From assembly GCF_014851765.1 (NCBI RefSeq), contig NZ_JACVAI010000001.1:992001-1056000 (forward strand): a stretch of 64,000 nucleotides of DNA, written 5' to 3'. The position numbers were made by a program, and so were the translations under genes. How positions within the stretch are numbered: the first letter of the stretch is position 1; each line of letters opens with the position of its first letter. This DNA comes from Pseudomonas sp. PDM04 (GTDB lineage: Bacteria > Pseudomonadota > Gammaproteobacteria > Pseudomonadales > Pseudomonadaceae). This document shows, piece by piece, positions 7,842-16,867 of the stretch. Below the pieces are notes generated by a model. That model made no database searches. It was given only the letters and a program-made list of their open reading frames with translations, and was not told the origin of the DNA.

Positions 7842-10160
7842 ATGAGTTCACGTGAAAATGCTTTCTCTGAAACACACGTATCAGAAGCGTTGAACGATTT
7901 GAAAACTTTGGCGCTGAGGTTGCGGCAACTGATTACGACTCAACCACCAAAGGATTTGTTGGGGTACATCTACGCAGGTCTTCTTTTTGACGTAATCACA
8001 AGGCCTAACGAAGACGCACCAAACAAGACGGCAAAGTCTTTATCAAAGCTTAACGTTGATGAAGCCCAATTCCTGCTTGAATACGTTCATGCCGTGTTGG
8101 CGACGACTCCACTGCAAGTCGATACCGCGCTCGATGAGGCTATCTGCGCGGAGATCATTCTCGTCGCCGCGGAGCTGAGAATGGCGTCAATGATCGCTAC
8201 GATGCTGATCGCCTCGGAAACCTCCGAAACTGAGTATGGACCTGGAACGAGGGATCTCATGTTTCATGCCCTAACCACGTGGGTATTGATTCGTGGAGGT
8301 CGCTACCAGGTATTGGAGGAAGAATTTTTTAGCTTTGCCCTTCAACCACACAATGATGCCCTTCTACACACCTATGGCGTAGGGGCTAACGAAGTAGCAA
8401 TCGGCATACAAGCGCTAGCCAACTCAATACGCATGGGACACGACAAGGCAGCTCGGGCAATTGAAAGCTCCATGAATAATGCACAACAGTTTGTGCAGTC
8501 TCGCGGACAGTCAATGGAAGAAGGCATGAAGCAGTGGCGAGCCGAGCGTGCGGAAGAGGCCGACTCAGCAAGCGCTGCATTCGTTGATCTTTTTCAAGGG
8601 GGCATCTGCAACGCCCGGCACCATACCAAACTCCCGAATATTCTTTTAGATGATCTCTCATACGAGTTGGCTGAGGAAACAGAGTTCTATGCTCCCGGAG
8701 ATTACTCAGGAACTCCATTTCGTACGCTACCCGCACGCAAAAAACCGCTGATCAAATTAGATGGCGCTCATTATCTAACCGATCCAAGTTTTGCCCGCGA
8801 TGCCGCGTACCGAGCGATTCTTTACAACCTTTTAGTTCGAGATCCCGAATATTCCGAAAAATTCAAAAAAAACCAGAAGGAGTGGAGTGAAAGCTCATTT
8901 GTAAAAATTTTCGGTCACCAGCTAAGAGGCGCAAAAATTCTGAACGAGGTGTATTACCGTCGCAACGGTAAGTGGTTCGAAAACGACACCTTGGTCATGC
9001 TTGATGGAGTACTAGCTGTAATTGAGGCGAAGTCAGGCGCAGCCGCGACCATTGCATCACCGGCCGAGAGTTTCGAGCGCCATGCAAGGGCAGTGCGTGA
9101 CTTGGTCGTGAAAGCCTACGATCAATGTCAGCGGTTCATTGATTACCTAGCTTCAGCGGACGAAGTGCCAATATACGAATTCAAGGATGGCCGGTACGAA
9201 GAGGTGGCTAGAATTCGTCTTTCCGATTACTGGCTAGTACTACCCATAGGATTGACAGTAGAGTCTTATTCGCCTTTTTCCACTGGCAGCAAACAGCTGA
9301 CAGGGATAAGCCCCATTTTGGGCAAACATCCATTTATATCCGTAGCCATTGATGAGTTGCTCGTACTCAACCGTTTCCTTCCTAGTACCGGAGCGCTAAT
9401 CCATTATTTAAGTATTCGTCAGGAAGCTGCAGGGATCAAAGAGGTATTCCTATTTGACGAATTCGATCATCTAGGGGCATACATTAAGAATAATCGCTTC
9501 TGCGAAACCGTGCGACGACAACTGAAAGAAGGGGCAACTCTAATTACCATGGATGGTATGAGTTCTATAATGGATGATTATTTCAGCACCCATGATTGGG
9601 AAAAAAAGCAGCCACCTAGACAAGATATTCCAAACGAACTGCAAAGGTTACTCGCAGCTCTAAATGTGACTCAGGCCTCTGGTTGGATCGAGGCCGATAA
9701 CCGTCTGCGTGATTTTAGCTCTGAAGGTCGCAAAGACTTGGCTCAGCAGCTTGAACCTTTGAGAAGGAGCCTTCGTCAGCATAAACACCGTTACTTTGCA
9801 TTACGCGTTGACGTTGGAATGCTGTTTTGGATGCATCGCAGTGGCGATACTCCTGACATCTCAGCTGCTCAGTTCAAAGCACAAGTCACAGCCGAATCCC
9901 TCGATGTCGAGAAGGTTATGCTGATTGTTTTTGGAGTAAGTGATCAGGGTCAGTACTCCCATGCAACGACGTACTGGATTCAGCGTGAGCAGGTGACTTC
10001 GGATGCAATAAAAGCGGACGCGGCAGCACTGAGCTGCCGGACCATTGAACTAACGACCTCATCGTCAGCGTTATCTCAACGACCAGCACGAAATCCGGGG
10101 CGTAATGAGCCCTGCTGGTGCGGCAGCGGAACAAAATTCAAGAAGTGCCATGGCCGATAA
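7842..10160 (+). CDS. Large SEC-C motif protein with PD-(D/E)XK-like core
   Basis: A 772-residue protein with no firm family assignment. The C-terminus is a SEC-C zinc motif (C758-W-C760, then C769-H770, in PCWCGSGTKFKKCHG). In the middle, E369, D388 and E395-A-K397 (LDGVLAVIEAKSG) fit a PD-(D/E)XK nuclease core. The first 250 residues look helical. ATG 7842 is preferred because AAGGA precedes it. GC is visibly lower than in the prophage genes. It is the only gene between the integrase and the tRNA attachment site, where cargo is usually gained. A defence role is inference. Confidence 0.6.
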   Translation: MSSRENAFSETHVSEALNDLKTLALRLRQLITTQPPKDLLGYIYAGLLFDVITRPNEDAPNKTAKSLSKLNVDEAQFLLEYVHAVLATTPLQVDTALDEAICAEIILVAAELRMASMIATMLIASETSETEYGPGTRDLMFHALTTWVLIRGGRYQVLEEEFFSFALQPHNDALLHTYGVGANEVAIGIQALANSIRMGHDKAARAIESSMNNAQQFVQSRGQSMEEGMKQWRAERAEEADSASAAFVDLFQGGICNARHHTKLPNILLDDLSYELAEETEFYAPGDYSGTPFRTLPARKKPLIKLDGAHYLTDPSFARDAAYRAILYNLLVRDPEYSEKFKKNQKEWSESSFVKIFGHQLRGAKILNEVYYRRNGKWFENDTLVMLDGVLAVIEAKSGAAATIASPAESFERHARAVRDLVVKAYDQCQRFIDYLASADEVPIYEFKDGRYEEVARIRLSDYWLVLPIGLTVESYSPFSTGSKQLTGISPILGKHPFISVAIDELLVLNRFLPSTGALIHYLSIRQEAAGIKEVFLFDEFDHLGAYIKNNRFCETVRRQLKEGATLITMDGMSSIMDDYFSTHDWEKKQPPRQDIPNELQRLLAALNVTQASGWIEADNRLRDFSSEGRKDLAQQLEPLRRSLRQHKHRYFALRVDVGMLFWMHRSGDTPDISAAQFKAQVTAESLDVEKVMLIVFGVSDQGQYSHATTYWIQREQVTSDAIKADAAALSCRTIELTTSSSALSQRPARNPGRNEPCWCGSGTKFKKCHGR

Positions 10161-10207
10161 ACGGAGGATCTATAGCAGCCTGAGACGGCATCACAGAAGC
10201 CTCCTAT

Positions 10208-10225
10208 GCCCTAAATTTGCCCTAA
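10208..10225 (+). repeat. Paired 7-bp direct repeat beside the attachment site
   Basis: GCCCTAA occurs at 10208-10214 and again at 10219-10225, an 11-bp period, between the cargo gene and tRNA-Ser. Short phased repeats this close to the tRNA are typical of integrase arm-type binding sites. The assignment is inference. Confidence 0.35.
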
Positions 10226-10242
10226 CCAAAGCTTGATAAACG

Positions 10243-10277
10243 AAAAAGCCCCCGTAATCATCAATGATTACGGGGGC
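10243..10277 (-). terminator. Rho-independent terminator of tRNA-Ser
   Basis: A perfect 13-bp stem (10248-10260 with 10265-10277) and a 4-base loop is followed on the minus strand by five T residues (10243-10247). It lies 18 bases past the CCA end of the tRNA, and ends the tRNA transcript before it enters the element. Confidence 0.85.
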
Positions 10278-10294
10278 TTCGTCTTATTCAATAA

Positions 10295-10384
10295 TGGCGG
10301 AGAGATAGGGATTCGAACCCTAGGTACCCGCGAAGGTACAACGGATTTCGAATCCGTCCCATTCGGCCACTCTGGCATCTCTCC
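10295..10384 (-). tRNA. tRNA-Ser (CGA)
   Basis: The minus strand folds as a 90-nt class II tRNA. The acceptor stem is GGAGAGA/TCTCTCC, the anticodon loop sits between ACGGATT and AATCCGT with anticodon CGA, there is a long variable arm (GTACCTTCGCGGGTAC), a GGTTCGAATCC T-arm and an encoded CCA. The 3' end points toward the integrase, so the tRNA 3' half is the probable attB/attR of the element. Confidence 0.95.
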
Positions 10385-10467
10385 AACGGCGCGCATCATA
10401 ACAACACTTTCGTCGGAAGCGAACCCCCTAAGCGAAATTTTTCCGTGCTATCAGATGCTTGCGTCGA

Positions 10468-11181
10468 TCAAAGCGGTACGCCCAGACGGTTGGCGACTTC
10501 TTCGTAGGCTTCGATGACGTCACCGAGGCCCTGGCGGAAGCGGTCCTTGTCCATCTTCTTCTTGGTGTCCTTGTCCCAGAGGCGGCAGCCGTCCGGGCTG
10601 AATTCGTCGCCCAGGACGATGGAGCCGTCGCTGAACACGCCGAATTCAAGCTTGAAGTCGACCAGCAGCAGGCCGGCGTCGTCGAACAGTTTGCTCAGGA
10701 TCTCGTTGACCTTGAGCGACAGTTCCTTCATGCGCGCCAGTTGCTCGGCGGTGCCCCAACCAAAGGCCACGACGTGGGATTCGTTGATGAACGGGTCGCC
10801 CTTGGCGTCGTCCTTCAGGAACAGTTCGAAGGTGTAGGGGTTGAGCTTCATGCCCTCTTCGACGCCCAGGCGCTTGACCAGGCTGCCGGCGGCGTAGTTA
10901 CGCACGACGCACTCGACCGGGATCATGTCGAGTTTTTTCACCAGGCATTCGTTGTCGCCCAGCAGCTTGTCGAACTGGGTCGGCACGCCGGCGGCTTCGA
11001 GTTTCTGCATGATGAAGGCGTTGAACTTGTTGTTCACCATGCCTTTGCGGTCGAGCTGTTCGATGCGCTTGCCGTCGAACGCCGAGGTGTCGTTGCGAAA
11101 CAGCAGGATCAAACGGTCAGCGTCGTCGGTCTTGTAAACCGACTTGGCTTTGCCGCGGTAGAGTTCTTCACGTTTTTCCAT
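10468..11181 (-). CDS. purC: SAICAR synthetase
   Basis: Phosphoribosylaminoimidazole-succinocarboxamide synthase joins aspartate to CAIR using ATP in purine synthesis. The 237 residues match the bacterial family in length and carry its landmarks: YRGKAKSVY near the start, [16 protein letters not shown], the SAICAR signature LVDFKLEFG and [12 protein letters not shown]. It is the last gene of a minus-strand cluster dapA-bamC-yycJ-like-purC with short gaps, an order conserved in Pseudomonas. tRNA-Ser follows 83 bases downstream. Confidence 0.97.
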   Translation of the reverse strand: MEKREELYRGKAKSVYKTDDADRLILLFRNDTSAFDGKRIEQLDRKGMVNNKFNAFIMQKLEAAGVPTQFDKLLGDNECLVKKLDMIPVECVVRNYAAGSLVKRLGVEEGMKLNPYTFELFLKDDAKGDPFINESHVVAFGWGTAEQLARMKELSLKVNEILSKLFDDAGLLLVDFKLEFGVFSDGSIVLGDEFSPDGCRLWDKDTKKKMDKDRFRQGLGDVIEAYEEVANRLGVPL

Positions 11182-11209
11182 GATGGGCTCCGCTTGCTAA
11201 GTAGGTGGG

Positions 11210-11968
11210 CTAGGCGATGTGTCGCCAGTCGAGCCCTGAATCTTGATCGGCCAGTTGCAGCCAGTCCGGGTCGCACCCTAGGGTGTCGACAAAACATTGC
11301 CGGGCCAGCTGCGGCAGGTTGTTCTTGCTGCTCAGATGGGCCAGGACCAGGTGTTGCAGGCCTTGCCAGCCCAACTCGGACACCAGGAATGCCGCCTGGT
11401 GGTTGTTCAAATGTCCCAGTTCGCCGCCCACCCGCTGCTTGAGAAAGTACGGGTAGTGACCGCGAGCCAGCATGTCCCGGCAATGGTTGGCCTCGATCAT
11501 CAACGCATCGAGGTCACGATAGCCGTCCAGCACCTTGTTGCAATACGAGCCCAGGTCGGTCAGCAGGCCGAAGCGGCGCTCACCGTCGCTGAATACGTAT
11601 TGCGTCGGTTCCTGTGCATCGTGTGCCACGGCAATGACGCCGATGTTCAGGTGACCGATCTGCAGTTGCTCGCCATCTGCCAGGAAACCCGTGGGTTCGA
11701 TGGGTTTGCGCATCCCGCGCAAGGTCCCGCGACTGAGGTAGACCGGCAGATTGTAGCGCCGAGACAGCAAACCCACGCCATGCACGTGGTCGGCATGTTC
11801 GTGGGTCACGAGTATCGCGCTCAGTTGCGCCGGGTTCACACCCAGGCGCAACAGGCGTTTTTCGGTTTCCCGCAGGGAGAAACCACAATCCACCAGCACA
11901 TACGTATCAGCGCTGGCTATCAGCGTGCCGTTCCCTTGGCTACCGCTGCCGAGAACGGCAAAACGCAT
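11210..11968 (-). CDS. YycJ-like metallo-beta-lactamase fold hydrolase
   Basis: A 252-residue cytoplasmic protein with the THEHADH metal-binding motif (about 56-62) and downstream His/Asp ligands in VAHDAQEP and LTDLGSY, typical of the YycJ/WalJ branch of the metallo-beta-lactamase superfamily. Members are thought to act on nucleic acids or to aid cell-wall and replication coordination; the substrate here is unknown. The gene lies between bamC (4-base gap) and purC (28-base gap), so it is very likely cotranscribed with both. Confidence 0.88.
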   Translation of the reverse strand: MRFAVLGSGSQGNGTLIASADTYVLVDCGFSLRETEKRLLRLGVNPAQLSAILVTHEHADHVHGVGLLSRRYNLPVYLSRGTLRGMRKPIEPTGFLADGEQLQIGHLNIGVIAVAHDAQEPTQYVFSDGERRFGLLTDLGSYCNKVLDGYRDLDALMIEANHCRDMLARGHYPYFLKQRVGGELGHLNNHQAAFLVSELGWQGLQHLVLAHLSSKNNLPQLARQCFVDTLGCDPDWLQLADQDSGLDWRHIA

Positions 11969-11972
11969 GTGA

Positions 11973-13088
11973 TCAGCCCAGGTTGTCCTGAATCACGCTC
12001 AACACTTTGCGCGCCACGTCAGCCGGCGCCACGGTGTTGATGTTCTTCTCGACGGTGACCTCGACGTTTTCGCCGACCTTGCTCAGGCGAACCTGATAAC
12101 GCTCGGCACGCGCTTCGATTTCTTCCTTGCTTGGGCCACTGCCAAACAGGCTGCTGAAGAAACCAGGCTTCTCGTCTTTCTTCTCGGCTTTTTCGGACAG
12201 GTTGATGTAGTACAGGCCCAGGCTGCGGTTGATGTCCTCGACACGCCATTCGCCCTGTTCCAGCGCACGGCCGACGCTCGACCAGGCACGGTCCAGGTCG
12301 TTGCCGACGTTGAGTACCGGGTTGCCGCTGCCGTCTTCGGTCAGGCTGACACGGCTCGGGGCATCGAAATCACGCGAAGCCAGCATGGATACCGAACCGC
12401 CCTTCTCCGAGATGCGGCTCATGCTTGCCAGCATGTCGTCGACCAGTGCCGCGTCCAGGCCGGTGTTGACCGAACGGTTGGTGAACGCCACGTCAGCGGT
12501 GCTGCCGGCAGGACGCTGGGCGCTCACGACGTAGACTTCACTGGTGTTGCGCTGCACGCCCGGCTCGATACGCACCCGCACGCGGGTTTCGCTGTCGCTG
12601 CCGACACCGGCGGCGCTCAGGCGCTTGGCCATGGCGGCAGACAGTTCATCGGCATGCTGCCAGGTGGTGGTGAATTCACCGGTTTGCGGGCGCTGCTCAT
12701 CCAGGCGGAAACCGTTGTCCTGGAAGAACTGCACGGCCACTGGCCAGACTTCGGCCGGCGGGTTCTGCGCCACGATCCAGCTCGCGTCGCCGGTTTTCTG
12801 CAACGAGTACGGCGTTACGTCGGCAGCAGCGGACAGCGGCTGTGGACGCGGCACGATGTATTCGCCCTTGGCGGTGTCGTCAGCCACGTTACGCGGGATC
12901 GGCAACAGCGGATCCAGGCGCTTGGAGGTGGTGACGTCCGGTGGCAATTGCATCGGGGCAGTCTGTTGCGCTTCCAGGTAATCGCTACCACGGTCACGGA
13001 AATAACCTTCCGGGCCCCAGATCCACCCACAGCCACTGGTGCTGGAGATAATCAAGGCAAGTGCGGAAAGTCCGGCCAATCGCTTCAT
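11973..13088 (-). CDS. bamC: Outer-membrane assembly lipoprotein BamC
   Basis: The 371-residue BamC (NlpB) is a lipoprotein partner of the BAM complex that inserts beta-barrel proteins into the outer membrane. A lipoprotein signal ends at C20 (STSGC), and the mature start GWIWGPEGYFRDR fits the unstructured BamC N-terminus that contacts BamD, followed by two helix-grip domains. It sits 17 bases after dapA, an arrangement shared with E. coli (dapA-bamC). Confidence 0.95.
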   Translation of the reverse strand: MKRLAGLSALALIISSTSGCGWIWGPEGYFRDRGSDYLEAQQTAPMQLPPDVTTSKRLDPLLPIPRNVADDTAKGEYIVPRPQPLSAAADVTPYSLQKTGDASWIVAQNPPAEVWPVAVQFFQDNGFRLDEQRPQTGEFTTTWQHADELSAAMAKRLSAAGVGSDSETRVRVRIEPGVQRNTSEVYVVSAQRPAGSTADVAFTNRSVNTGLDAALVDDMLASMSRISEKGGSVSMLASRDFDAPSRVSLTEDGSGNPVLNVGNDLDRAWSSVGRALEQGEWRVEDINRSLGLYYINLSEKAEKKDEKPGFFSSLFGSGPSKEEIEARAERYQVRLSKVGENVEVTVEKNINTVAPADVARKVLSVIQDNLG

Positions 13089-13105
13089 GCGTAGTGCTTC
13101 CTCAA

Positions 13106-13984
13106 TTAAACCAGGACGCCGGACTGGCGCATGGCCTGCCGCAGCGGTTCGTGACAGGCCGCACTGAGCCAGGTGAGCGGCAGACGGATACCGTCCGGCA
13201 TCAGGCCCATCTCATGCAGCGCCCATTTCACGGGGATAGGGTTGGATTCGATAAACAGGGTTTTATTGAGCGGCATCAGCTTTTCATGGATCGCCCGGGC
13301 CGTGACGGCGTCGCCTTTGAGGGCGGCGTTGCACAGGTCGGCCATGTCGCGCGGGGCGACGTTGGCGGTCACCGAAATGTTGCCCTTGCCGCCCAGCAGG
13401 ATCAGTTCCACGGCCGTGGCATCGTCACCGGAGAGCACGATGAAGTCCTTGCTCACGCCTGCGAGGATGGCTTTGGCACGATCCAGGTCGCCAGTGGCTT
13501 CCTTGATGCCAATGATGTTCTTGACGGTCGACAGACGGATCACGGTGTCGGCCTGCATGTCGCACGCGGTACGGCCAGGCACGTTATAGAGGATCTGCGG
13601 GATATCGACGGCTTCGGCAACGGCCTTGAAGTGCTGGTACAGGCCTTCTTGCGTCGGCTTGTTGTAATACGGAGTCACCAGCAGGCAGGCATCGGCGCCG
13701 GCGGTCTTCGCATTGGTGGTCAGCTCGATGGCTTCGCGAGTCGAGTTGGCACCGGTCCCGGCGATCACCGGAATGCGCCCTGCGACCTGCTTGACCACGT
13801 AACGAATCACTTCGATGTGTTCGTTGACGTCCAGCGTCGCCGATTCACCTGTCGTGCCGACCGCCACGATGGCGTGGGTGCCGTTTTGCAGGTGAAAGTC
13901 CACCAGTTTGCTCAGGCTGTCCCAGTCGAGACGACCCTGTGCATCCATGGGTGTGACCAGTGCCACCATACTGCCCGCAATCAT
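13106..13984 (-). CDS. dapA: 4-hydroxy-tetrahydrodipicolinate synthase
   Basis: DapA condenses pyruvate with aspartate semialdehyde in lysine and diaminopimelate synthesis. The 292 residues carry the Schiff-base lysine K161 (GIKEATGDL), Y133 (YNVPGRTACD) and the TTGES substrate loop (44-48). The start at 13984 is chosen because AGGAG precedes it and the length equals the family standard; a longer frame exists but lacks support. It heads the dapA-bamC-yycJ-like-purC cluster. Confidence 0.97.
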   Translation of the reverse strand: MIAGSMVALVTPMDAQGRLDWDSLSKLVDFHLQNGTHAIVAVGTTGESATLDVNEHIEVIRYVVKQVAGRIPVIAGTGANSTREAIELTTNAKTAGADACLLVTPYYNKPTQEGLYQHFKAVAEAVDIPQILYNVPGRTACDMQADTVIRLSTVKNIIGIKEATGDLDRAKAILAGVSKDFIVLSGDDATAVELILLGGKGNISVTANVAPRDMADLCNAALKGDAVTARAIHEKLMPLNKTLFIESNPIPVKWALHEMGLMPDGIRLPLTWLSAACHEPLRQAMRQSGVLV

Positions 13985-14310
13985 GCAACCGCTCCTGCCG
14001 GAAAAAGAGAGCCGTAATGGTACTGGCGCCAAGATGCTTGCACAAGCGAAGTACTGCGCTGCCGCCATTCCCCTTGGCGCTGCTTTTCGCTACCCTTCAG
14101 ACTTTGATTGGTACTGACAAGCTCCCACGCCGGGTTGCAACCTCCATTTTCGGCTTCACGAGCCCCTATCCAGCGTTGCCAGCCCCCGCTCCCGCCATAC
14201 CGGAGCACGTTGCAACCTTCGGGCTCGGTTTTTCGAATTTGCCTTCACAGGCTCGCCCCGGTCAAAAAGCCCGTAGAAGTACCGACCGCTCATCGCTTTA
14301 GGAATGCTGC
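13985..14310. other. Divergent intergenic region dapA / gcvR
   Basis: These 326 bases separate divergent dapA and gcvR and should hold both promoters. I see a GTTGCAACC element twice (near 14132 and near 14210), but no convincing -35/-10 pair, structured RNA or gene. Confidence 0.4.
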
Positions 14311-14871
14311 ATGTCCACCCCCACAGTTCGCGAACAATTCCTTGTCATCAGTGCCCTTGGCGCCAACCCCATGGAGCTGACGAATGTCCTGTGCCGCGCC
14401 AGCCATGAAAACCGCTGCGCCGTGGTCACCTCTCGCCTGACCCGTCATGGCGAGTGCAGTGCGCTGGTCCTTGAAGTTTCCGGTAGCTGGGACGCCTTGG
14501 CGCGCCTGGAAGGCAGCCTTCCCGTGCTGGCCAAACGGCACGCCTTCACCGTCAACGTGGTGCGCAGCGCCGCCCTGGAAAACCGCCCGCAGGCGTTGCC
14601 GTACGTCGCTTATGTGAGCTCGGCCTATCGCTCCGACATCATCAACGAGCTGTGCCAGTTCTTCATGGACCACAACGTCGAGCTGGAAAACCTGACCTGC
14701 GACACCTACCAGGCACCGCAAACCGGCGGCACCATGCTCAATGCCACCTTTACCGTGACCTTGCCGGCCGGCGTGCAGATCAGCTGGCTGCGCGATCAGT
14801 TCCTGGATTTCGCCGATGCGCTGAACCTGGATGCCCTGATCGAACCGTGGCGCCCACAAAACCCAATGTAA
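14311..14871 (+). CDS. gcvR: Glycine cleavage system transcriptional repressor, ACT domains
   Basis: A 186-residue protein with two ACT domains (about 7-80 and 95-175), beginning REQFLVISALGANPMELTNVL, typical of GcvR. In E. coli GcvR binds GcvA and blocks activation of the glycine cleavage operon when glycine is low; the Pseudomonas partner is not in this window. A TAGGA site precedes the ATG. It lies 10 bases before bcp, and this gcvR-bcp order is conserved in gammaproteobacteria. Confidence 0.9.
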   Translation: MSTPTVREQFLVISALGANPMELTNVLCRASHENRCAVVTSRLTRHGECSALVLEVSGSWDALARLEGSLPVLAKRHAFTVNVVRSAALENRPQALPYVAYVSSAYRSDIINELCQFFMDHNVELENLTCDTYQAPQTGGTMLNATFTVTLPAGVQISWLRDQFLDFADALNLDALIEPWRPQNPM

Positions 14872-14881
14872 GGAAGCTTTC

Positions 14882-15355
14882 ATGGCCGTCTCCATCGACC
14901 AACCGGTTGCCGACTTCGAAGCCCCCGCCACCGGCGGGCAGACCATCAGCCTCGCCAGCCTCAAGGGCAAGCAGGTGGTGATCTATTTCTACCCGAAGGA
15001 CAGCACGCCGGGGTGCACGACCCAGGGCCAGGGCTTTCGCGATCAACTCGAGGCCTTCAAGGCCGCGAACACCGAGGTGTTCGGTGTGTCCCGCGACAGC
15101 CTCAAATCCCATGAAAACTTCAGGGCCAAGCAGGGCTTCACCTTCGACCTGATCAGCGACAAGGAAGAAGCGCTGTGCCAGCTGTTTGATGTGATCAAGT
15201 TGAAGAAGCTGTATGGCAAGGAATACCTGGGAGTGGATCGCAGCACCTTCCTGATCGACAAGAACGGTGTGCTGCGCCAGGAGTGGCGTGGTGTGAAGGT
15301 GCCGGGGCATGTGGATGCCGTTCTGGCGGCGGCTCAGGCCTTGAACAAGGCGTAA
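14882..15355 (+). CDS. bcp: Peroxiredoxin Bcp/PrxQ
   Basis: Thiol peroxidase of the PrxQ group, 157 residues, that reduces hydroperoxides in the cytoplasm. The peroxidatic Cys is C45 in STPGCTTQ. The resolving Cys that E. coli Bcp has five residues later is absent (Q50 here); the only other Cys is C99 (EALCQL). The enzyme is therefore either 1-Cys or uses C99. It is probably cotranscribed with gcvR, and a strong hairpin at 15383-15412 follows. Confidence 0.95.
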   Translation: MAVSIDQPVADFEAPATGGQTISLASLKGKQVVIYFYPKDSTPGCTTQGQGFRDQLEAFKAANTEVFGVSRDSLKSHENFRAKQGFTFDLISDKEEALCQLFDVIKLKKLYGKEYLGVDRSTFLIDKNGVLRQEWRGVKVPGHVDAVLAAAQALNKA

Positions 15356-15382
15356 TGCTTCTGGCGTCATGGCAGATGCAAG

Positions 15383-15412
15383 CGTGCCCGCTCCCAAACG
15401 GGAGCGGGCACG
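15383..15412. terminator. 13-bp hairpin between bcp and the PerM-type gene
   Basis: A perfect stem CGTGCCCGCTCCC with its complement surrounds a 4-base loop. It lies between convergent genes and can serve both. Only TTT follows on the plus strand, so termination may be partial. The stem also resembles the interspersed GGGAGCGGGC repeat of this genome. Confidence 0.55.
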
Positions 15413-15427
15413 TTTGCGATAGGGCCC

Positions 15428-16498
15428 TCAGAGCAGCGGCGCCACCACCGGCTCCTTGCGCGGCCAGGCATCCAGCACGGCCTTGAACAGGGTCGCCAGG
15501 GGAATCGCGAAGAACACGCCCCAGAATCCCCACAACCCGCCAAACAGCAACACCGCACAGATGATCGCCACCGGGTGCAGGTTGACCGCTTCGGAGAACA
15601 ACAGCGGCACCAGTACGTTGCCGTCCAGGGTCTGAATGATCCCGTAGACCGCCATCAGGTAGATGAACTGATCGCTCCAGCCCCACTGGAACAAGGCGAT
15701 CAGCAGCACCGGCACGGTCACCACCACGGCCCCGACGTAGGGCACGACCACCGATATGCCGACCAGCAGCGCCAGCAGCGCCGCGTAGTTGAGTCCCAGG
15801 ATGACGAAGCCGATGTAGGTGACGCCGCCACAGATGAGGATCTCGATGACCTTGCCGCGAATGTAGTTGGCAATCTGCCGGTTCATGACATGCGCCACAC
15901 GGGTGATCAGGGTCCGCTCGCGAGGCAGGTAACCGCGAACCCAGTGACCGATCATTTCCCGGTCCTTGAGAAAGAAGAACACCAGGATCGGCACCAGCAC
16001 CAGATAGATCATGATGTTGACCAGCAGCGGCAGGCTCGACAACGAGAACGTCAGCGCCCACTGGCCGAATTTGCCGATCTCGCCACGCGCAGCCTCGATG
16101 GCCTGCAGCACCTGTTCGTCGGACACCAGGTGCGGATAGCGCTCGGGCAGCAGCAACAACAGCGACTGCCACTTGGCAAGCATGCCGGGCAATTCGTTGA
16201 ACAGCGTGATCAGTTGATGCCAGAGCAACGGCACCACGACCACGATGAACACCAGCAACACGCCCATGAACAAGGCGAACACCAACCCCACGGCCACCCC
16301 GCCCGGAACACGCAGGCGCTCCAGCGTGACCACCAGGCCTTGCATCAGGTACGCCAGCACCATCCCTGCCAGCACCGGCGCCAGCATGCCACCCAGGGTC
16401 AGGACGGCGGTGAACGCCAGAAACAACAGGACCGCCAGGACCACCGCTTCCTCATCGGAGAAATAACGCTGGATCCAGTCGCGCAACACTTTGAACAT
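15428..16498 (-). CDS. AI-2E/PerM family inner-membrane permease
   Basis: The 356-residue protein has about eight membrane segments: a hydrophobic pair at the N-terminus (about 17-55), one near 65-90, and a cluster from about 150 to 340. It belongs to the AI-2E transporter (PerM/YdiK) family. Substrates in this family vary (autoinducer-2 export, Na+/H+ exchange or unknown), so no transport function is assigned. A short minus-strand neighbour, tusA, ends 31 bases upstream of its start, suggesting cotranscription. Confidence 0.88.
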   Translation of the reverse strand: MFKVLRDWIQRYFSDEEAVVLAVLLFLAFTAVLTLGGMLAPVLAGMVLAYLMQGLVVTLERLRVPGGVAVGLVFALFMGVLLVFIVVVVPLLWHQLITLFNELPGMLAKWQSLLLLLPERYPHLVSDEQVLQAIEAARGEIGKFGQWALTFSLSSLPLLVNIMIYLVLVPILVFFFLKDREMIGHWVRGYLPRERTLITRVAHVMNRQIANYIRGKVIEILICGGVTYIGFVILGLNYAALLALLVGISVVVPYVGAVVVTVPVLLIALFQWGWSDQFIYLMAVYGIIQTLDGNVLVPLLFSEAVNLHPVAIICAVLLFGGLWGFWGVFFAIPLATLFKAVLDAWPRKEPVVAPLL

Positions 16499-16529
16499 CA
16501 GTCATCCTTAGAAACGAACGCAGCGGTTT

Positions 16530-16769
16530 TCAGGCCTTTTTCAGCCAGTAACGGTAGACACCGGCTTCCTCTTCCTCACGCAGCAGCGTGTGACCGGCCA
16601 ATCGGGCGAAGGTGCGGAAATCGCGCTGTGAACCGGCATCGGTGGCGATGACCTTGAGCACTGCGCCACGGCTCATGCGGTTGAGTTCAAGCTTGGCCTT
16701 GAGCAGCGGCAACGGACAATTCAGGCCACTGGCGTCCAGTTCGGCGTCGTGGGCTACAGCGTCGGTCAT
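16530..16769 (-). CDS. tusA: Sulfur carrier protein TusA
   Basis: The 79-residue SirA/TusA-fold protein carries the conserved Cys in LNCPLPLLK (C18), which holds a persulfide in sulfur relay, for example for tRNA thiolation and molybdenum cofactor synthesis. Size and the CPxP motif fit the family exactly. It is divergent from bepA (about 100 bases between starts) and upstream of the PerM-type permease on the same strand. Other sulfur-relay genes (tusBCDE) are not in this window. Confidence 0.9.
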   Translation of the reverse strand: MTDAVAHDAELDASGLNCPLPLLKAKLELNRMSRGAVLKVIATDAGSQRDFRTFARLAGHTLLREEEEAGVYRYWLKKA

Positions 16770-16867
16770 TGCGTTACTCCGGGTCAGGTGATCGAGCGGC
16801 TTAGAATATCTGGTCCGAAGCCTACTGTCCGGCTACAGTAAGGTCTTTGTCGATTAAGGCTTTGTGC

